Translations under genes and position numbers: made by a program | NCBI GenBank assembly: GCA_038496445.1 | Contig: JALMLS010000065.1 | Coordinates: 124,001 to 188,000, forward strand | Length of the DNA: 64,000 nucleotides | Source: Trichosphaerium sp. ATCC 40318 | Lineage: Eukaryota; Discosea; Flabellinia; Trichosidae | Direction: 5' to 3' | Shown: positions 22,653 to 33,787 of the stretch, piece by piece | Position numbering within the stretch: position 1 is the stretch's first letter | Layout: each line of letters starts with the position of its first letter | Notes under the pieces: generated by a model | The model's input: only the letters and a program-made list of their open reading frames with translations | Told to the model about the DNA's origin: nothing | The model's database searches: none

Positions 22653-25600
22653 ATGAACGGACCCACCAGAGATGACACTCCAGAGTACTGGGATCCACCT
22701 CAATTTCCTAATCCGCCCAAAGGGCAAATATGCAGATGTTGCCATAATCCAAAATCAGCCTATCAAATACGTGGTAGGCACAGGTGCCCTGTAGATCCCA
22801 TTACAGGTCTACCTAAATTATGTAATGACTTTAGAAAGTGTCGGCAAGGGCGTCGTATGTACTTTAATGCAATCCAAGTTACTGACTTTTTCTTAGACAT
22901 CCACATAAACACTCCTTCACCAAGGAGGATCCAAGAAGTCGAGGCTATGCACCGCCGACGACAAATACAAGTGCAATCTCCGAGTCACCAACCTCAAGTG
23001 TCAAGTAAGGAAAAACAACAAAAGCCACAAATGTCAAAGCCTTGGTTAGAATCAAAAGAAGCTCAAACAGTTGTACGTACTTTTGTTTGGTTTTTTGCCA
23101 TAAAAAGTAATTAATGCGAGTAGATGAAAGAGCTTGTGAGCCAATTGGCTTTACACATAACTCCACAGACATTGAACCTATTACAAAAAGCTCGCGCTAA
23201 CAGTGTGACACATTCGTCTGGCATTGTGAATCCAAACAAATGGAACACAATGATAGAGCAGCTTCGAAAATTAGCAAGCGGAAACGATAAATCAACATCT
23301 GGTAAGCATACGTACCTTTTTATTGCTCAATATTCTAAGGTTGCTATAGGTGACAAAAGAGCTGCCGAAAAATGTATTGCATTAGCTGACCTGCTTACAA
23401 AAAAAGTGCAAGGTACCTGTGGCTATTTACATCAACGCTAACTGCAAAGATAAACTAGGAAAGCCAGATCATCAATCCAATATAAATGCGCGTGCGTTTA
23501 AAAGTTAGTGAACTGAAATGTTCTAGGACATACAAGACGTATTAAATGATTATGACGTACCGGTACAATAATTTTCATTGTTTATGAACTAACAGTTTTG
23601 TAGATGAAGGATAGCACTCACGAATGGCAGAAGACATGGGAAAAGGTACAATACATGTTTCATAAGAACAATAAGTTGACTATGCACCTAGCACCACACA
23701 AACGCTTCTACCAGGGAAATTCTCACTGTACGTTACAGAAAGCGCTTCTTGTATGCTAATGGTACAGCCAACTGAAGAAAACGTGAGGGATACCACAAAA
23801 AACATGGCTCTGGTGCGCAGTTTAAACGGTTTTTTTTCTATGTGTACTATGTCTATATTTAGAAGGTGCACAACTCACAAGCTAGCGAACCAAAAGGGCT
23901 TTGTAGGATCTATCCTTCTGCCACTGACAACGTTAGTTTGAAACAAAAAGTAGCACAACTAATTTTTTGTAGTTGCCTGTACCGCAAAAGAAGGGAGCCA
24001 GAAGCCAAAAACAGGTACAAAAATGATGTTAGCTTTTGCTCATTTAACTAGCGCACATTGTCAACAAAGCGCAAGTTTGCTAAACTACAACGCAAGAATG
24101 GCAGAAAGGTACATGCAAGCATCACGTGTTTTTTACAGACGTGAAACTAAAAACCCAACTTTAGAAAGCAAAATCACAACAAAAAAGACGCAACCGTAGC
24201 ACGCAACACACGGTACACAGGCTTTTATTTTGTTACAGGCGTTCATGACAGCATAGGTGTTGGATGATTATGGCTTTTCAGAAGGCGAGGTACTGAAACA
24301 CTTTGTATAACACTGTTTTGTTCCTAAGTATGTTCCAAAGGATGTTATACCGCCACCAAAGAAGCGCAAGGCCAAACACACGCAAAAGAAATTACCCCCA
24401 AAGGTACAGTGTGGAAACTCAATTTTTCGTGTTCTTTACTTCAGAACACGTATTTTTCTGAGACCACGTGCTTTTTGGTAAACATTTGTACAGGTAAATT
24501 CTAAACGCTCATTAAACCCATATTTGAGCCCAGATTTCATGGTATGTTAGGGTTGTGGTTCGGTTACTAACTGCTTTTTTAGTCTTTTGGTAACAATGAC
24601 AAAACAGATGTGTTAGATCTCACGGCTTTTGAAAATGACAGTGATGATTTGCTTGATAGTGTACGCACAAAGTTGTCAGTTTCAAAACTTAAAGATTCTT
24701 TAGTTCTCGTCTTATGACATGGAAGTACGTTTTGCGTATTAGTTGTACATTAAGGTGTATAGATTGATGATCTTGAGTTTGCGTTGTACACACAGTCGGA
24801 TGAAGAGATTTACCCACGGAAACGCTCTAAGCGCCCAGTACACACAGTATGTTTTTGTTTGCTGAATCTTTGCTAGCCTCCGTTTTCTGCTGAAGCATAT
24901 GATGAAGATGAAGCTCTACAAAACGCAATAAAAGCTTCATTGACAGAAGCTAAAATGGTTGACCCAACAAGTTTGGCGATTGCACAGGCAGATGTACTTT
25001 TTTACCTAGTTAAATGCTGCTAAGTAAATTGATAGGCTGGTGCTGATGTGTTTTTGGCTCAAGACCGCTTCTTTATTGCTGTAAGTGCGCTTTCTTAATC
25101 ATCTCATGACTTTTTTTAGTTTAACAGTGAATTATTGACTAAAAAAGAGCGAGAAGTGGTTGCTGAAAATGTAATTTTGAAACTTGCACATTACTGTCCA
25201 ATGGCTATAGTGAAATGGGTACAAACTCTTCTCACGTCACATGGTAATTTGCATTTTAGGTAAACAGTGAATCTGCTTCTTCTTTGATGACCCAAGGTAT
25301 GCGAAACCTCATTGATATTGTTGGAGTACGTTGTGGTTTAATTGGAGAAGCTAAATTTACTTACTTTGGTTTAGGTAAATAGTGGTGCAGCTGCGCCAAA
25401 AACTTCACAGTCTCAAGCTTCTGCAACTCAGGCCCCTACAGCTCTTACGTTCGCTCCTGCAACTCAGGCTCCTACAGCTCCTACTTTCGCTCCTGTAACT
25501 CAGGCTCCTACAACTCCTACTTTCGCTCCTGCAACTCAGGCTTCGGCTCTGGCCCTACCTTTGTTACCATCTCATGCTCCTGCAACTCAGGCCCCTACAG

Positions 25601-26354
25601 CTCCTACTTTCGCTCCTGCAACTCAGGCTCCTACAACTCCTACTTTCGCTCCTGCAACTCAGGCTCCTACAGCTCCTACTTTCGCTCCTGAAACTCAGGC
25701 TTCAGCTTTGGCCCTACCCTTGTTACCATCTCATGCTCCTGCAACTCAGGCCCCTACAGCTCCTACTTTCGCTCCTGCAACTCAGGCTCCTACAACTCCT
25801 ACTTTCGCTCCTGCAACTCATCTGGCCCTACCCTCGTTACCATCTCGCGCTCCTGCAACTCAGGCGTCAGCTCTGGCCCTACTCTCATTGTCATCTGATG
25901 CTCCTGCAACTCAGGCCCCTACAGCTCATACTTTCGCTCCTGAAACTCAGGCCCCTTCTTCAGCTCCTGAGTTGTCTCCATCTTCACCATCTCCTCAAGC
26001 TCCAATTGCATCGCCTGTACCAACTTCTTGTAAGTTTATCCTTACATTAATTATTTGTTAGAGTTCTCTTAACGTTGAAGAGTTACGCAAGCGCAGATTG
26101 CAGAGATTTTCACAAAGAAATTCGGTAATAACATGTTTTGGAGTTGTGTTCTTATTGACTTAATTTAGAATGGTTTTCCAATGGCTCGTGTTTTAGAGCC
26201 ATTGAAACCAGAGGTGCTCTGCTTCTGTGGGCGAGTTGCGCGCTATGTGCCTGGTAGTAAAGGAAGACGTGGTGGCACATATTCATGTGCGGATGGTGTA
26301 CCCACTTGTGCCTTTTTTCAACTCGAAAAGAATGCAATGTACTGCAAGCAATAA
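22653..26354 (+). CDS. Transposon accessory protein with UIM, Ala/Pro/Thr repeats and GRF-type zinc finger
   Basis: The first exons are 22653-23072, 23124-23301 and 23350-23412. Many small exons follow, and joints between about 23413 and 24340 are not fully resolved. The N-terminus is Cys-rich (CRCCHNPKS, HRCP, KCRQGRRMYFN). Further on come a basic PPPKKRKAKHTQKK stretch, acidic exons, then a ubiquitin-interacting motif DEDEALQNAIKASLTEA (exon 24877-24993). A long APATQAPTAPTFAP repeat follows, ending at 26016. The last exons (26062-26123, 26169-26354) encode CFCGRVARYVPGSKGRRGG-x-YSCADG-x-PTCAFF, which fits a GRF zinc finger (single-strand or flap DNA binding in known proteins). It is not a transposase. 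It may direct the complex to DNA structures or ubiquitinated chromatin, which is inference. Confidence 0.7.
25418..25960 (+). repeat. Coding 36-bp minisatellite
   Basis: The unit encoding APATQAPTAPTF (DNA like GCTCCTGCAACTCAGGC) is tandemly repeated, interrupted by longer SALALPLLPSH-type variants that themselves recur. Unit-level homogeneity suggests ongoing slippage or unequal exchange. Confidence 0.85.
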
Positions 26355-26429
26355 ATAGTTAGGTTTTTTTTTTTGTGTCAGTTTTTTTTTACAAGGAGAG
26401 GTTTTTAGTCGCTTTTTTTGCAAGTTCTT

Positions 26430-26556
26430 AGCTTTTGAATCACATTTTGCTAGTTTTAGCAGAATTGTCAGATCTGTCAGATCTGTCAGATCGGGCAGAA
26501 ACTGGAGTTTTTTTGCTAAAACTCAGTCTGGCTGAAAACTTGAATGAAACAGACAA
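26430..26556 (-). repeat. Transposon right inverted end
   Basis: In inverted orientation it shares the outer TTGTCTGTTTCATTCAAG and the inner AAAACTAGC-AAAATGTGA blocks with the left end. The middle carries three tandem GATCTGACA units, possible transposase-binding repeats. Confidence 0.75.
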
Positions 26557-26667
26557 TAACAGTTTGACAAAGAAACGTGATAAAAATAAAGAGAGAAATT
26601 GTTTTATTTTTGACACAGAGACCAAGATCAGTCTTGTACAACTGTAATTGGAGATTCATTTCAGTAT

Positions 26668-27232
26668 TTATTTGGCAGTGACATCAGCTTCCTTTGAAGC
26701 ACCACCCCATTTGGAGTAGTCGACTTCAAATTTTGGAGCCAATTGAAAGATACCATGGAAGTTTTGCTTTGGCATATCCTTGTCGAGTTTTGGGAATGCG
26801 AACTTGAATCCTCTGCTCTTAGTTCTAAAAAAAATAATGGTGAGTTGACGTTGGTGAGGCGAAGAAAATTGAAAACGTCGGATTCGATGCTGATTTTGGA
26901 GAAAGACAAAAGACATGAACGACCACTTTTATTCATTGATCAAAAAAAAACAGGTCGAAAGTTGTTTGTGCTTTGAGTACGTACTTTCCAGCAGGGATAT
27001 GACCAAAATCGAGTGTAACTTTATCGAGATCACCAGAACCACCGCATGTCATGACCTCAGAGTGGAAAGGAGAGTCTTCATCAACATCGACATAAGCCAA
27101 GCAGTCGGTGATTGGAATTGGAAGCTTGTTGGTAAACTTGACTTTACAACAGTATGTGGTCTTGTCATCGAGGTTTGCTGGTACGTCGTACTCAACTTTA
27201 ACACAGCCGTCTTCAACACAGATAGAAGTCAT
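26668..27232 (-). CDS. Small beta-sandwich protein, copy B
   Basis: Exon 1 (26985-27232) and exon 2 (26824-26668) join at GGAAA|GTACGT...TTTTAG in phase 2, giving 134 aa. The order MTSICVEDG, KVKFTNKLPIPITDCLAYVD, LDFGHIPAGK and SRGFKFAFP resembles the Ig-like C-terminal domains of transglutaminases: FTN-L-x-x-PITDC, then a G-x-IPAG turn, then a paired strand. The resemblance is motif-level only and there is no catalytic domain. No signal peptide is present. It is almost identical to copy C, including protein sequence, and differs mainly by about 25 bp in the intron. It is divergently paired with a 60-aa Cys-rich gene. Confidence 0.75.
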
Positions 27233-27860
27233 TGTTTTTAAGAGTTGTTGTTTGTTGTTTGTTTGGATGATGAGAAATGAATGTATTTTAGCACGGTGTT
27301 AAGCTACGTGCTTGTGTATTACCGCCTTCACTGACTACTGACAATAATGGTAGTTCCGGATAAAGTTCACTATGACAGAATATTTTTGCCTTTACAGTGT
27401 CAAAACCAGCGAGCGCACGCGTAGAGAATATAGACAAACCCATGTTCGTCCATTCTTAGTTCGTTCAAGGATAAACAAAATGGCTGTTTATATTCGCTTC
27501 CAATCACTTTCTCCACTCCTCTAGCCTGTTTTTGGTACGTAGTCGCTTGGTGACGTTAGGAAACTACCAAAAAAAGTCTAGTTGTCATAAATCACCAAGA
27601 GCCAAACTATCAGAAACACCACTTTGTTTTCATTGTATTAGTCTTAAAAAGAATTAAGAACACGTGACGTTATAACTTTTTTATTTCCACAAAACCAAAA
27701 CACTCCAATAGCTAAGGTTGTCAAACAAGCACATGAAATACATCTGAACACAAAATTATTAGTTTAATGGTTCAAATAATACTTGCGGAAAGGTGGAACG
27801 CCACTTAAAAACTTTGACTCGAAATCTTACTACAACTCTTCACAAACAACCTAAAACAAC
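27233..27860. promoter_or_regulatory. Divergent intergenic region between the paired genes, copy B
   Basis: Conserved with the corresponding DNA in copies A and C. It holds a CACGTG near 27662 and the AACAACTCTTAA-like leader next to the beta-sandwich start. Confidence 0.45.
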
Positions 27861-28043
27861 ATGTCTTACTACGGATGTCATCGCCCTTGTTACAACCCTT
27901 GCCCACGCCCAAGCATTACTTGTGGAGGCGGTTGTAGACCATCAATATGTAGACCTTCATGCCCACCTCCGCGCCCATGCCACCCTCCTCGTCCTACAAT
28001 TTGCCGTCCAAACCACGGATGCTATGGTTACAGATGCTACTAG
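27861..28043 (+). CDS. Cys/Pro/Arg/Tyr-rich 60-aa protein, copy B
   Basis: It starts MSYYGCHRPCYNPCPRP and ends GCYGYRCY, with GGGCRPSICRPSC and PPPRPCHPPRP between. It carries the most Cys of the three copies (about 12 in 60 residues). Length, both ends and the CRPSICRP core are conserved with copies A and C, while His/Thr/Cys positions vary. This pattern suggests selection on Cys/Pro spacing. Unknown function. Confidence 0.7.
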   Translation: MSYYGCHRPCYNPCPRPSITCGGGCRPSICRPSCPPPRPCHPPRPTICRPNHGCYGYRCY

Positions 28044-28401
28044 CACTACACGTACATAAAATAAACCAGCTCTGGGCACGTTCTAACACTGATGTTATAG
28101 TGCGAGGGATAAAACGACTTGAGTTTCTAATGCAAAGATAAAATGTAAAAAACAGTCATTTCCTTTCTCAATAAAAAAGAAGTTCCTACTTGCGTTAGTT
28201 CCATGTCCTCGTATACAACTGGTTTGTAGTCAAGTGGTCTTGACTGCTTTTTGGCGTAGCAGTAAGCTAGACTTATAGGTTTTCTATTGCTTGAAAAATG
28301 CGAGACCGAGTTGCCGTGTACTCTGATCAGTGAGCAATATCCCTTTATGTCATATTTACACTTGTACTATTTCAATCAAAACAGAGAACCTTTAATGTTC
28401 T
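28044..28401. other. Intergenic
   Basis: No supported gene. It separates the 3' ends of two convergent genes. Confidence 0.4.
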
Positions 28402-28997
28402 TTAGTATCTCTGTTGCGCCATATTATGGTTGTCATTTGTAACATCTTCTTTTTCATAAGACCTCATCTCTAAAATCAGTAGGGCTAACAACGCTTGTAA
28501 TGTTTGTTCGATGAAGAAGACTGTGAATCCAGAATAAAAGCCAAACAAACCCTTAACGATCAAGTCAACTGACATTAATAAAATTACTATAGTTACACTT
28601 ACACTTTCATCGTAAATATCTAGTATAGTACCAATCACAGAATTATGGAAAACCCGTTGACGAACTCTGAAAGTATTTAGCTGAGGAGGTGGGTTTATCA
28701 CAGCAATCGTACGAAATAACCTCTAAAGGGTACAAAGGAAGAGCAATAAAACTAGCGCTGAGGGCCCAAAATGTAGTTGAAGGTTTGTTAATGAAACTCA
28801 AATAGTCACAGTAATCGCCAAACAACAGACATAAATACAAAAATACCACGTGCATAGTAATACCCTATACTGTGTTATTTCAAAGTTAAAAAAGACTCTG
28901 AGGAGGTGCTCACATCATAGGCGTTGTAAATAGTCACATCAGTAGTATCATCGACCATACGTGATACCTTGCTAAATGATGTGTGAGTTGTTGACAT
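28402..28997 (-). CDS. Unknown multi-pass membrane protein
   Basis: The likely start at 28997 reads MSTTHTSFSKVSRMVDDTTD and splices at GTGAGC (after 28914). Later exons encode hydrophobic segments (YRVLLCTWYFCIYVCCLAI; SFIALPLYPLE), then LNTFRVRQRVFHNSVIGTIL, a GTGTAAG intron, and IDLIVKGLFGFYSGFTVFF with a further helix before a polar tail ending HNMAQQRY. Three or four membrane helices are predicted. The joint between the second and third exons is unresolved. No family recognised. Confidence 0.5.
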
Positions 28998-29056
28998 GTT
29001 TTTTATAGATACGTGCTTTGCCACCAAGGTGTAGGTCCAGTAAAAACACATCGCCG

Positions 29057-29751
29057 TTATAACTTGCTATGTTCGAGAACAATAAAACTAGTAACTAACG
29101 CACTCCGCGGCATGGCTCGGCGCCAGGTGATAGGTGTAGTACGTTCATCAATAAGTATATTTAGAGACTTCAATGCGTCTACTACAACCTTGACAGTTGT
29201 GAGTCTACGAATAAAAAAAATTTGTTTAGAGGTACGTTTCCACCAGCTTTGCCTAAAACACCCAACCAGAAACCAGTCCAGAATGCTATGTATCCACCAT
29301 GCTCATATATTGTTCCAAAACTGTTGTAGTAACCCGGTAGCCCTTTCATTGTTAGTACCCATGAAGCGACAGTACTTGTACCTATGAAGCTGGTAGGATA
29401 CACTTGTTTCAATACTTGAGCAGTCAGTACAGGCCTGAAAAAGAGCTCAGCCAACATGGATGTTGTTCTTTGCGGTGTTTTGTTTTATTTATTTATAGAA
29501 CTTGTGATAAAGAGGCTATTACCTGAAAAGAGTGGCCACAAGATTGCTATTAAATGAAACCATGGCCACAAAGTAATGTCATTTCACTTTTCGTTTCCGA
29601 GGATAGAATGTGGGAGCTCCTTTGTTGGTTTCCGAAATTACATATTTGGCGAACATGAATACAGGAATAGTTACAAGACTTTGACTTGAAAGTTGGCTCA
29701 GGACAGTTTTCCTTTGGTACCTCTAAGAACTGGTAGATAAAAAGTTACCAT
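29057..29751 (-). CDS. Multi-pass membrane protein, weakly TRIC-like
   Basis: A start at 29751 (MVTFYLPVLR) is followed by exons reading SQSLVTIPVFMFAKYVISE. Then, after a CTTTTTCAG acceptor, comes a long exon with PTSFIGTSTVASWVLTMKG and AFWTGFWLGVLGKAGGN. The last exon reads LTTVKVVVDALKSLNILID, ...WRRAMPRSALVTSFIVLEH, ending at 29057. The GFWLG-x-GKAGG turn and the W-RR-x-MP-x-SALVTSF segment recall trimeric intracellular cation channels. This is a weak pattern match and exon phases are not all confirmed. It lies 33 bp from a divergent gene at 29785. Confidence 0.4.
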
Positions 29752-29784
29752 GCTGTCTAATTTCTCTTGTAGGCTAGGACCAAA

Positions 29785-30192
29785 ATGACAACAAATAACA
29801 TCGATGACTTAAAAATGCGTATTTTCTCGTTGCTGTCAATACGAGAGTTTCAATTCTTTCAATCGTACACTTCATCTGGGGGCTACTTTTCAGATAACTC
29901 CGGTCATGGTTGTACTGTAATGTGTGTAACCAGAGGATTTTTTCATCCGTACAAACACGAGAACGATCATGACCTACCAATGGATGATCATCTTGTTGAG
30001 TTACTGGGTATGAAACTTAATTATTCAGTAAAAAGGGATCCATGTGAGGTGACTGGAAGTTTCAGAGGTATTGACAGCTTGAGTATCAAGAGAGTATATC
30101 TTTGCGCTGAAGTGTCTGACTTTCAAATATTTGTTGGATTCAACAGGTTTGGATACCTGTCTGGAGTTGTTTGCCAGGAGGACTATTGCTAG
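29785..30192 (+). CDS. Hypothetical 135-aa protein
   Basis: This is a single-exon frame with good length for this intron-dense region, starting MTTNNIDDLKMRIFSLL and ending SGVVCQEDYC. It is mixed polar/aromatic with seven Cys and no signal peptide or membrane helix. The compact composition (repeated F/Y, G and D) looks folded, but no family is recognised. It is divergent from the membrane protein at 29751, with 33 bp between start codons. Confidence 0.5.
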   Translation: MTTNNIDDLKMRIFSLLSIREFQFFQSYTSSGGYFSDNSGHGCTVMCVTRGFFHPYKHENDHDLPMDDHLVELLGMKLNYSVKRDPCEVTGSFRGIDSLSIKRVYLCAEVSDFQIFVGFNRFGYLSGVVCQEDYC

Positions 30193-30320
30193 TACCAGTT
30201 TTGTGGAGTTGTTGGTGTGAAGCGTAAATAATTGTCTTTACTGTACAGCTTAATAAAAGGTAGAATAAAACAAGAATAGTTAACATAATAAAGTTATGGG
30301 TTTATTACTTTGTGCATTAT

Positions 30321-32389
30321 TTACGGTTGCCACTGTCTGAAGAAACTTATGGTACTGATATCTGAAGGTGTCAAACGCTTTGCCACGTTTATGAAATCAT
30401 CGCCTAAGGGAGGAGACATGTTAACATTAAGAAGATCGAAAAGAAAATTCAAACTCACTCGCAGTACAAATCTCACAAAATTCCGCAACAACAATAGCTG
30501 CCACCACTGGAACAGAATTAGAACCATGATAGTGGTACAAAGGTGATCCGCTGTGTCCTCCGCTTATATCACAATTTGTTCTAACAAGCTAGAAGAATTT
30601 AAGTAAGCTGTATACATTCAAGTTGTTAAGTCTTGGTTGAATTGAGATCTTAACTTACCCTGTTCCACCCATTTACTCTGAAGCTGTAATTGTTTAGTTG
30701 GCAACTTTTTGTATCTCCATATAAAGCACCATCAACACACGACGGTGATGGGGCATTGAGTTTATCACAAGCAGGATATCCTCTGTTGTAATGGTACAAA
30801 CCAGCTAAAGATAGAGCAGGTTTGGCGACATACCCTTAGCACAATAGTCAGCAACAAAAGAAACATTGTAGAAAAATGTACCCATCCATCCTGTAGCTCT
30901 CCAATCCTATCTGGTAAGACGAGTATACCCCAGTCGAAATTTGGAGAATATTCAGTTACGAGTGGATTTCTACTAAATGTCAATATTAAGGCGTATCAAT
31001 GTTGTTACATACCTCCATTCTACAGGTGTAAAATACCATCTGAATGGATCACCAGGTTCAGCGTTTAAAGTGATCGTAGATTGTCCATAAGGTTCGTTTA
31101 TTCTTGAATTCTCGTTTCTACCAGGAATGACAGTAACAGTAAACCAGTTGTTTGTTCCTTGAGCATTAATGCAGTGTGCTATTCACAAAGTTAAATCGAC
31201 AGGTTTTAATATGAGTGTTGTTTAAAGGATACCTGCTGTGAGAACGTGTCTTGGTCCAATCAGAGTACCAGTGCATCTTCCAAAGTCAGATATTGTTCTA
31301 AAACCAATGTGAGTTCGAAAAGTACATCAAAATAAAACGTGTTTGTACCTCCAAGGCCATTGTGTTGTTGGTTCTCTAAGAATTCTGGAATCGTCTGCAT
31401 TGCTCCATCCTCGTTTTGTTGGTGCATTATTTTCATACGAAGGTATGGTATGTATTTTCTTTTTATGTTAGCCACGATCTAAAAGTAAGGTTATGTACCT
31501 CAACGCCAGTCAATCCATCTCTCATACGATTAATTTTTTCAAACAAGTTTGATCCAACTTCAATCTCCCACTCAACCTTTGTTCCTAAATTACATTGTTA
31601 TACTAAGAGATGGCATATCAAAATAAAAATTGATACGTACCAGAGTTAAAAGCAATCAACTTTGTTCTACGTGGTAAGTCTGTCTCGTCTATAGCACATG
31701 ATTAGAGTAACTGAGAATACCATCGATATCATACCTGTTTCTGTACTACCGTCTGTTGTTCTGGTTTCAAAAGGTATTTTAGGCATTTCTGTACGCTCAT
31801 CAACAAGCTTCCCTGTGCCAATAGGAGTAGCCTAAGAAAAACTAGGTAACCGAACACTCAAAAAGTAAAAGGAGCATACCATCAAGTCGTCTGTTATTCT
31901 GATTGGTTTGTTATCTTTTGGCACAATGTTATCAAGAATACTCGATAGTTTCCCAAGACCCAAGGTATCGCAGCTACACTCACAGTCGCATATACTCCGA
32001 ATAGGATACGGTACTGTAGGGACATTGTTTGCATCAAAACAAACTTCCTTGCCATCAATTTTTGTATCTCCAATTGCGATTTGATGCAAATACAAACGGC
32101 GTATACTACAAGTACCAAGGGTACCGACAATGATATTAGTGCATGAAGTGGCAAGAGGTGAGTCACAAACACTTTGACATTTTGATACAGCCATCTCTCT
32201 TACATTTTGTAATGCTTCTGCCTACGAAACAAGTAAACCAACCAATGAATCAAAACAAGGAGAAGCCATAGCTCTATTACTTACCAAAGTACATCCGTAA
32301 GTTTTTGCTGTTACACGATGGCCTTGCGAGTATGCACTTTGTGCATAAAGAGATAGTATCAAGAACGTTGCTAAGATTACCAAACGCAT
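30321..32389 (-). CDS. Secreted trypsin-like serine protease, copy 1 (apparent frameshift)
   Basis: Start at 32389 gives a signal peptide (LVILATFLILSLYAQSAYSQ). A Cys-rich propeptide or accessory domain follows (SKCQSVCDS, ICDCECSCDTLGL). The protease domain has WPWRTISDFGRCTGTLIG, VLTA-AHC (His, joined across an intron), SPNFDWGILVL (Asp) and CDISGGHSGSPLYHY (Ser), ending with a C-terminal helix at 30321. GGHSGSP is typical of S1 proteases of the glutamyl-endopeptidase/V8-like type. Relative to copy 2 one base is missing near 30896 (CCTGTAGCTCT versus CCTGTAAGCTCT). That puts the Ser exon out of frame, so this copy is either a recent pseudogene or carries a sequence error. In the exon before the His, the longest open frame is not the coding one; the frame giving EPTTQWPWR is. 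Confidence 0.75.
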
Positions 32390-33787
32390 CAAGAGAGGTT
32401 GCTTTACTTGCTGCGCTATTGTCGTTTGGGATGTGAAATTCATGTGAAAACCAGCGTCACGTGCTTTCGCTAAGCTATCAGGGTCCTTTCATGCGTATTC
32501 ACTGTATGTGTGCAAATGTCTTCAACCCGAGGAATATTTTCCAGCATCTGGCGCGTGATAAAGGCTTACAAACCATGCACTAAGGCGGTGTTACCAATCG
32601 CCTCAAATTATTCACTTAAATTTTGTCTTGCCAGGAAAAGTATGATATGAATCATTCACTTCCGCTTTTTTTGATGTTTATGGTTTCCTTGGATGCGCAC
32701 TTAATTGAGGGAAAAGGCGGAAACCTTGTCCTTTGCATCGATACATACCAGTACTTCCGTCTGTAAATTATTTAAATATTCACTTAAACATTGCCTTTGT
32801 CATGTGAATTTGTTCAAGAAAACCGATATCAAGCTGCTTGACGTATGAAATCTGTTTAGTAAAGTAAAGCTACGCCAAACTAGTTAGTTTTGCTAGCGCT
32901 AGTTTTGTACTTTTTGTCTTTGTAGTAAGTGTCTTTACAAGAAAGTGCTGTAGAAATTGCAGACTTAGATACCTTTCCACATGCCTACAAATGAACCTAC
33001 ACAAATAATTTGCACTATTTTCTGTTAACACGTGGTGCACAACAACAAAGTGTTTGATAGGTTTTCCAAGACAGTCACACAATCATGTATCCTTCGTAAT
33101 ACTCGTGAAGTGATAAAAAATAAGCAGGCTTACATCTGAGGAAAAAAGGTATAACGCATTGGGTTTCTCAGCTCGTTGGCAGGGCTTGACTTGCTGCTCA
33201 GGGAAAACAACTTGACTTTTCAGGTTGGCGCAGGCTGCCAAAAGTATACAATGCTGTTGAATAGACACGTTTTAGAATCGCTTGCTTCTCGGTAAAACAG
33301 CACTTAGTGGCGTTGAGTTAAACTGAAACAGTTTCAGGAAACAATAAGGTTTATGCCAAATCTTCGTACGACATTACCTACAGCTTACATAGAACTCATA
33401 TCAACTGTGACACATGTATTACTCATATCAATATTGTGAACTCCTACAAGAGTACCTTGTGTTGTATGAACACTACAGCATTGATCAATCAGTTCCAAAG
33501 CCATCATGGAAGCAGGTGTTGTTTAAGACATGGACCTATTTGACACTTAGTTTATTTCGGACAAGAGGCATAACTGTAGCTCCGTTAAGCAATATTTGAA
33601 CAACAATGCGCTTGTTTTACAGTTTCACTTTTCGATGTAATTATGTATAAAGTGGGGCCTGCCTTACGGCACTCGCCTCTGGTTTGTAAAAAAAAACTTA
33701 TTTTACAGTCCTACGCTTTTTGTTTCCAGTTCCTTTTGAAATCACGTGACTATTTCAAAATAAAAATACAGCAGTGCTCATCGCCAC
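32390..33787. other. Intergenic
   Basis: Only short unsupported frames. It contains CACGTG at about 32459, 33029 and 33742. The last lies 45 bp upstream of the SPRY gene start. Confidence 0.5.

Larger units (their letters stand above)
21275..26556. mobile_element. Two-gene Tc1/mariner-type (TA-flanked) DNA transposon
   Basis: The left end begins TTGTCTGTCTCATTCAAG at 21275. The right end, read inverted from 26556, begins TTGTCTGTTTCATTCAAG. Each is flanked outside by TA (21273-21274 and 26557-26558), the target duplication expected of IS630/Tc1/mariner elements. Inside are a DDE transposase gene on the minus strand and a divergent multi-exon gene on the plus strand. The right end sits about 110 bp downstream of the beta-sandwich gene at 26668. 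Both genes have introns and look open, apart from one unresolved transposase joint, so the element may be recently active. Confidence 0.8.

Noticed and set aside
25574-26050. Leu-rich frame LLQLRPLQLLLSLLQLRL overlapping the repeat exon
   Set aside because: It is the +1 shadow of the APATQAPTAPTF repeat; splice phases support the Ala/Pro/Thr frame.
21275-26556. CRISPR or integron-like array
   Set aside because: The short GATCTGACA repeats in the transposon end are three tandem units within an inverted end, without spacers.
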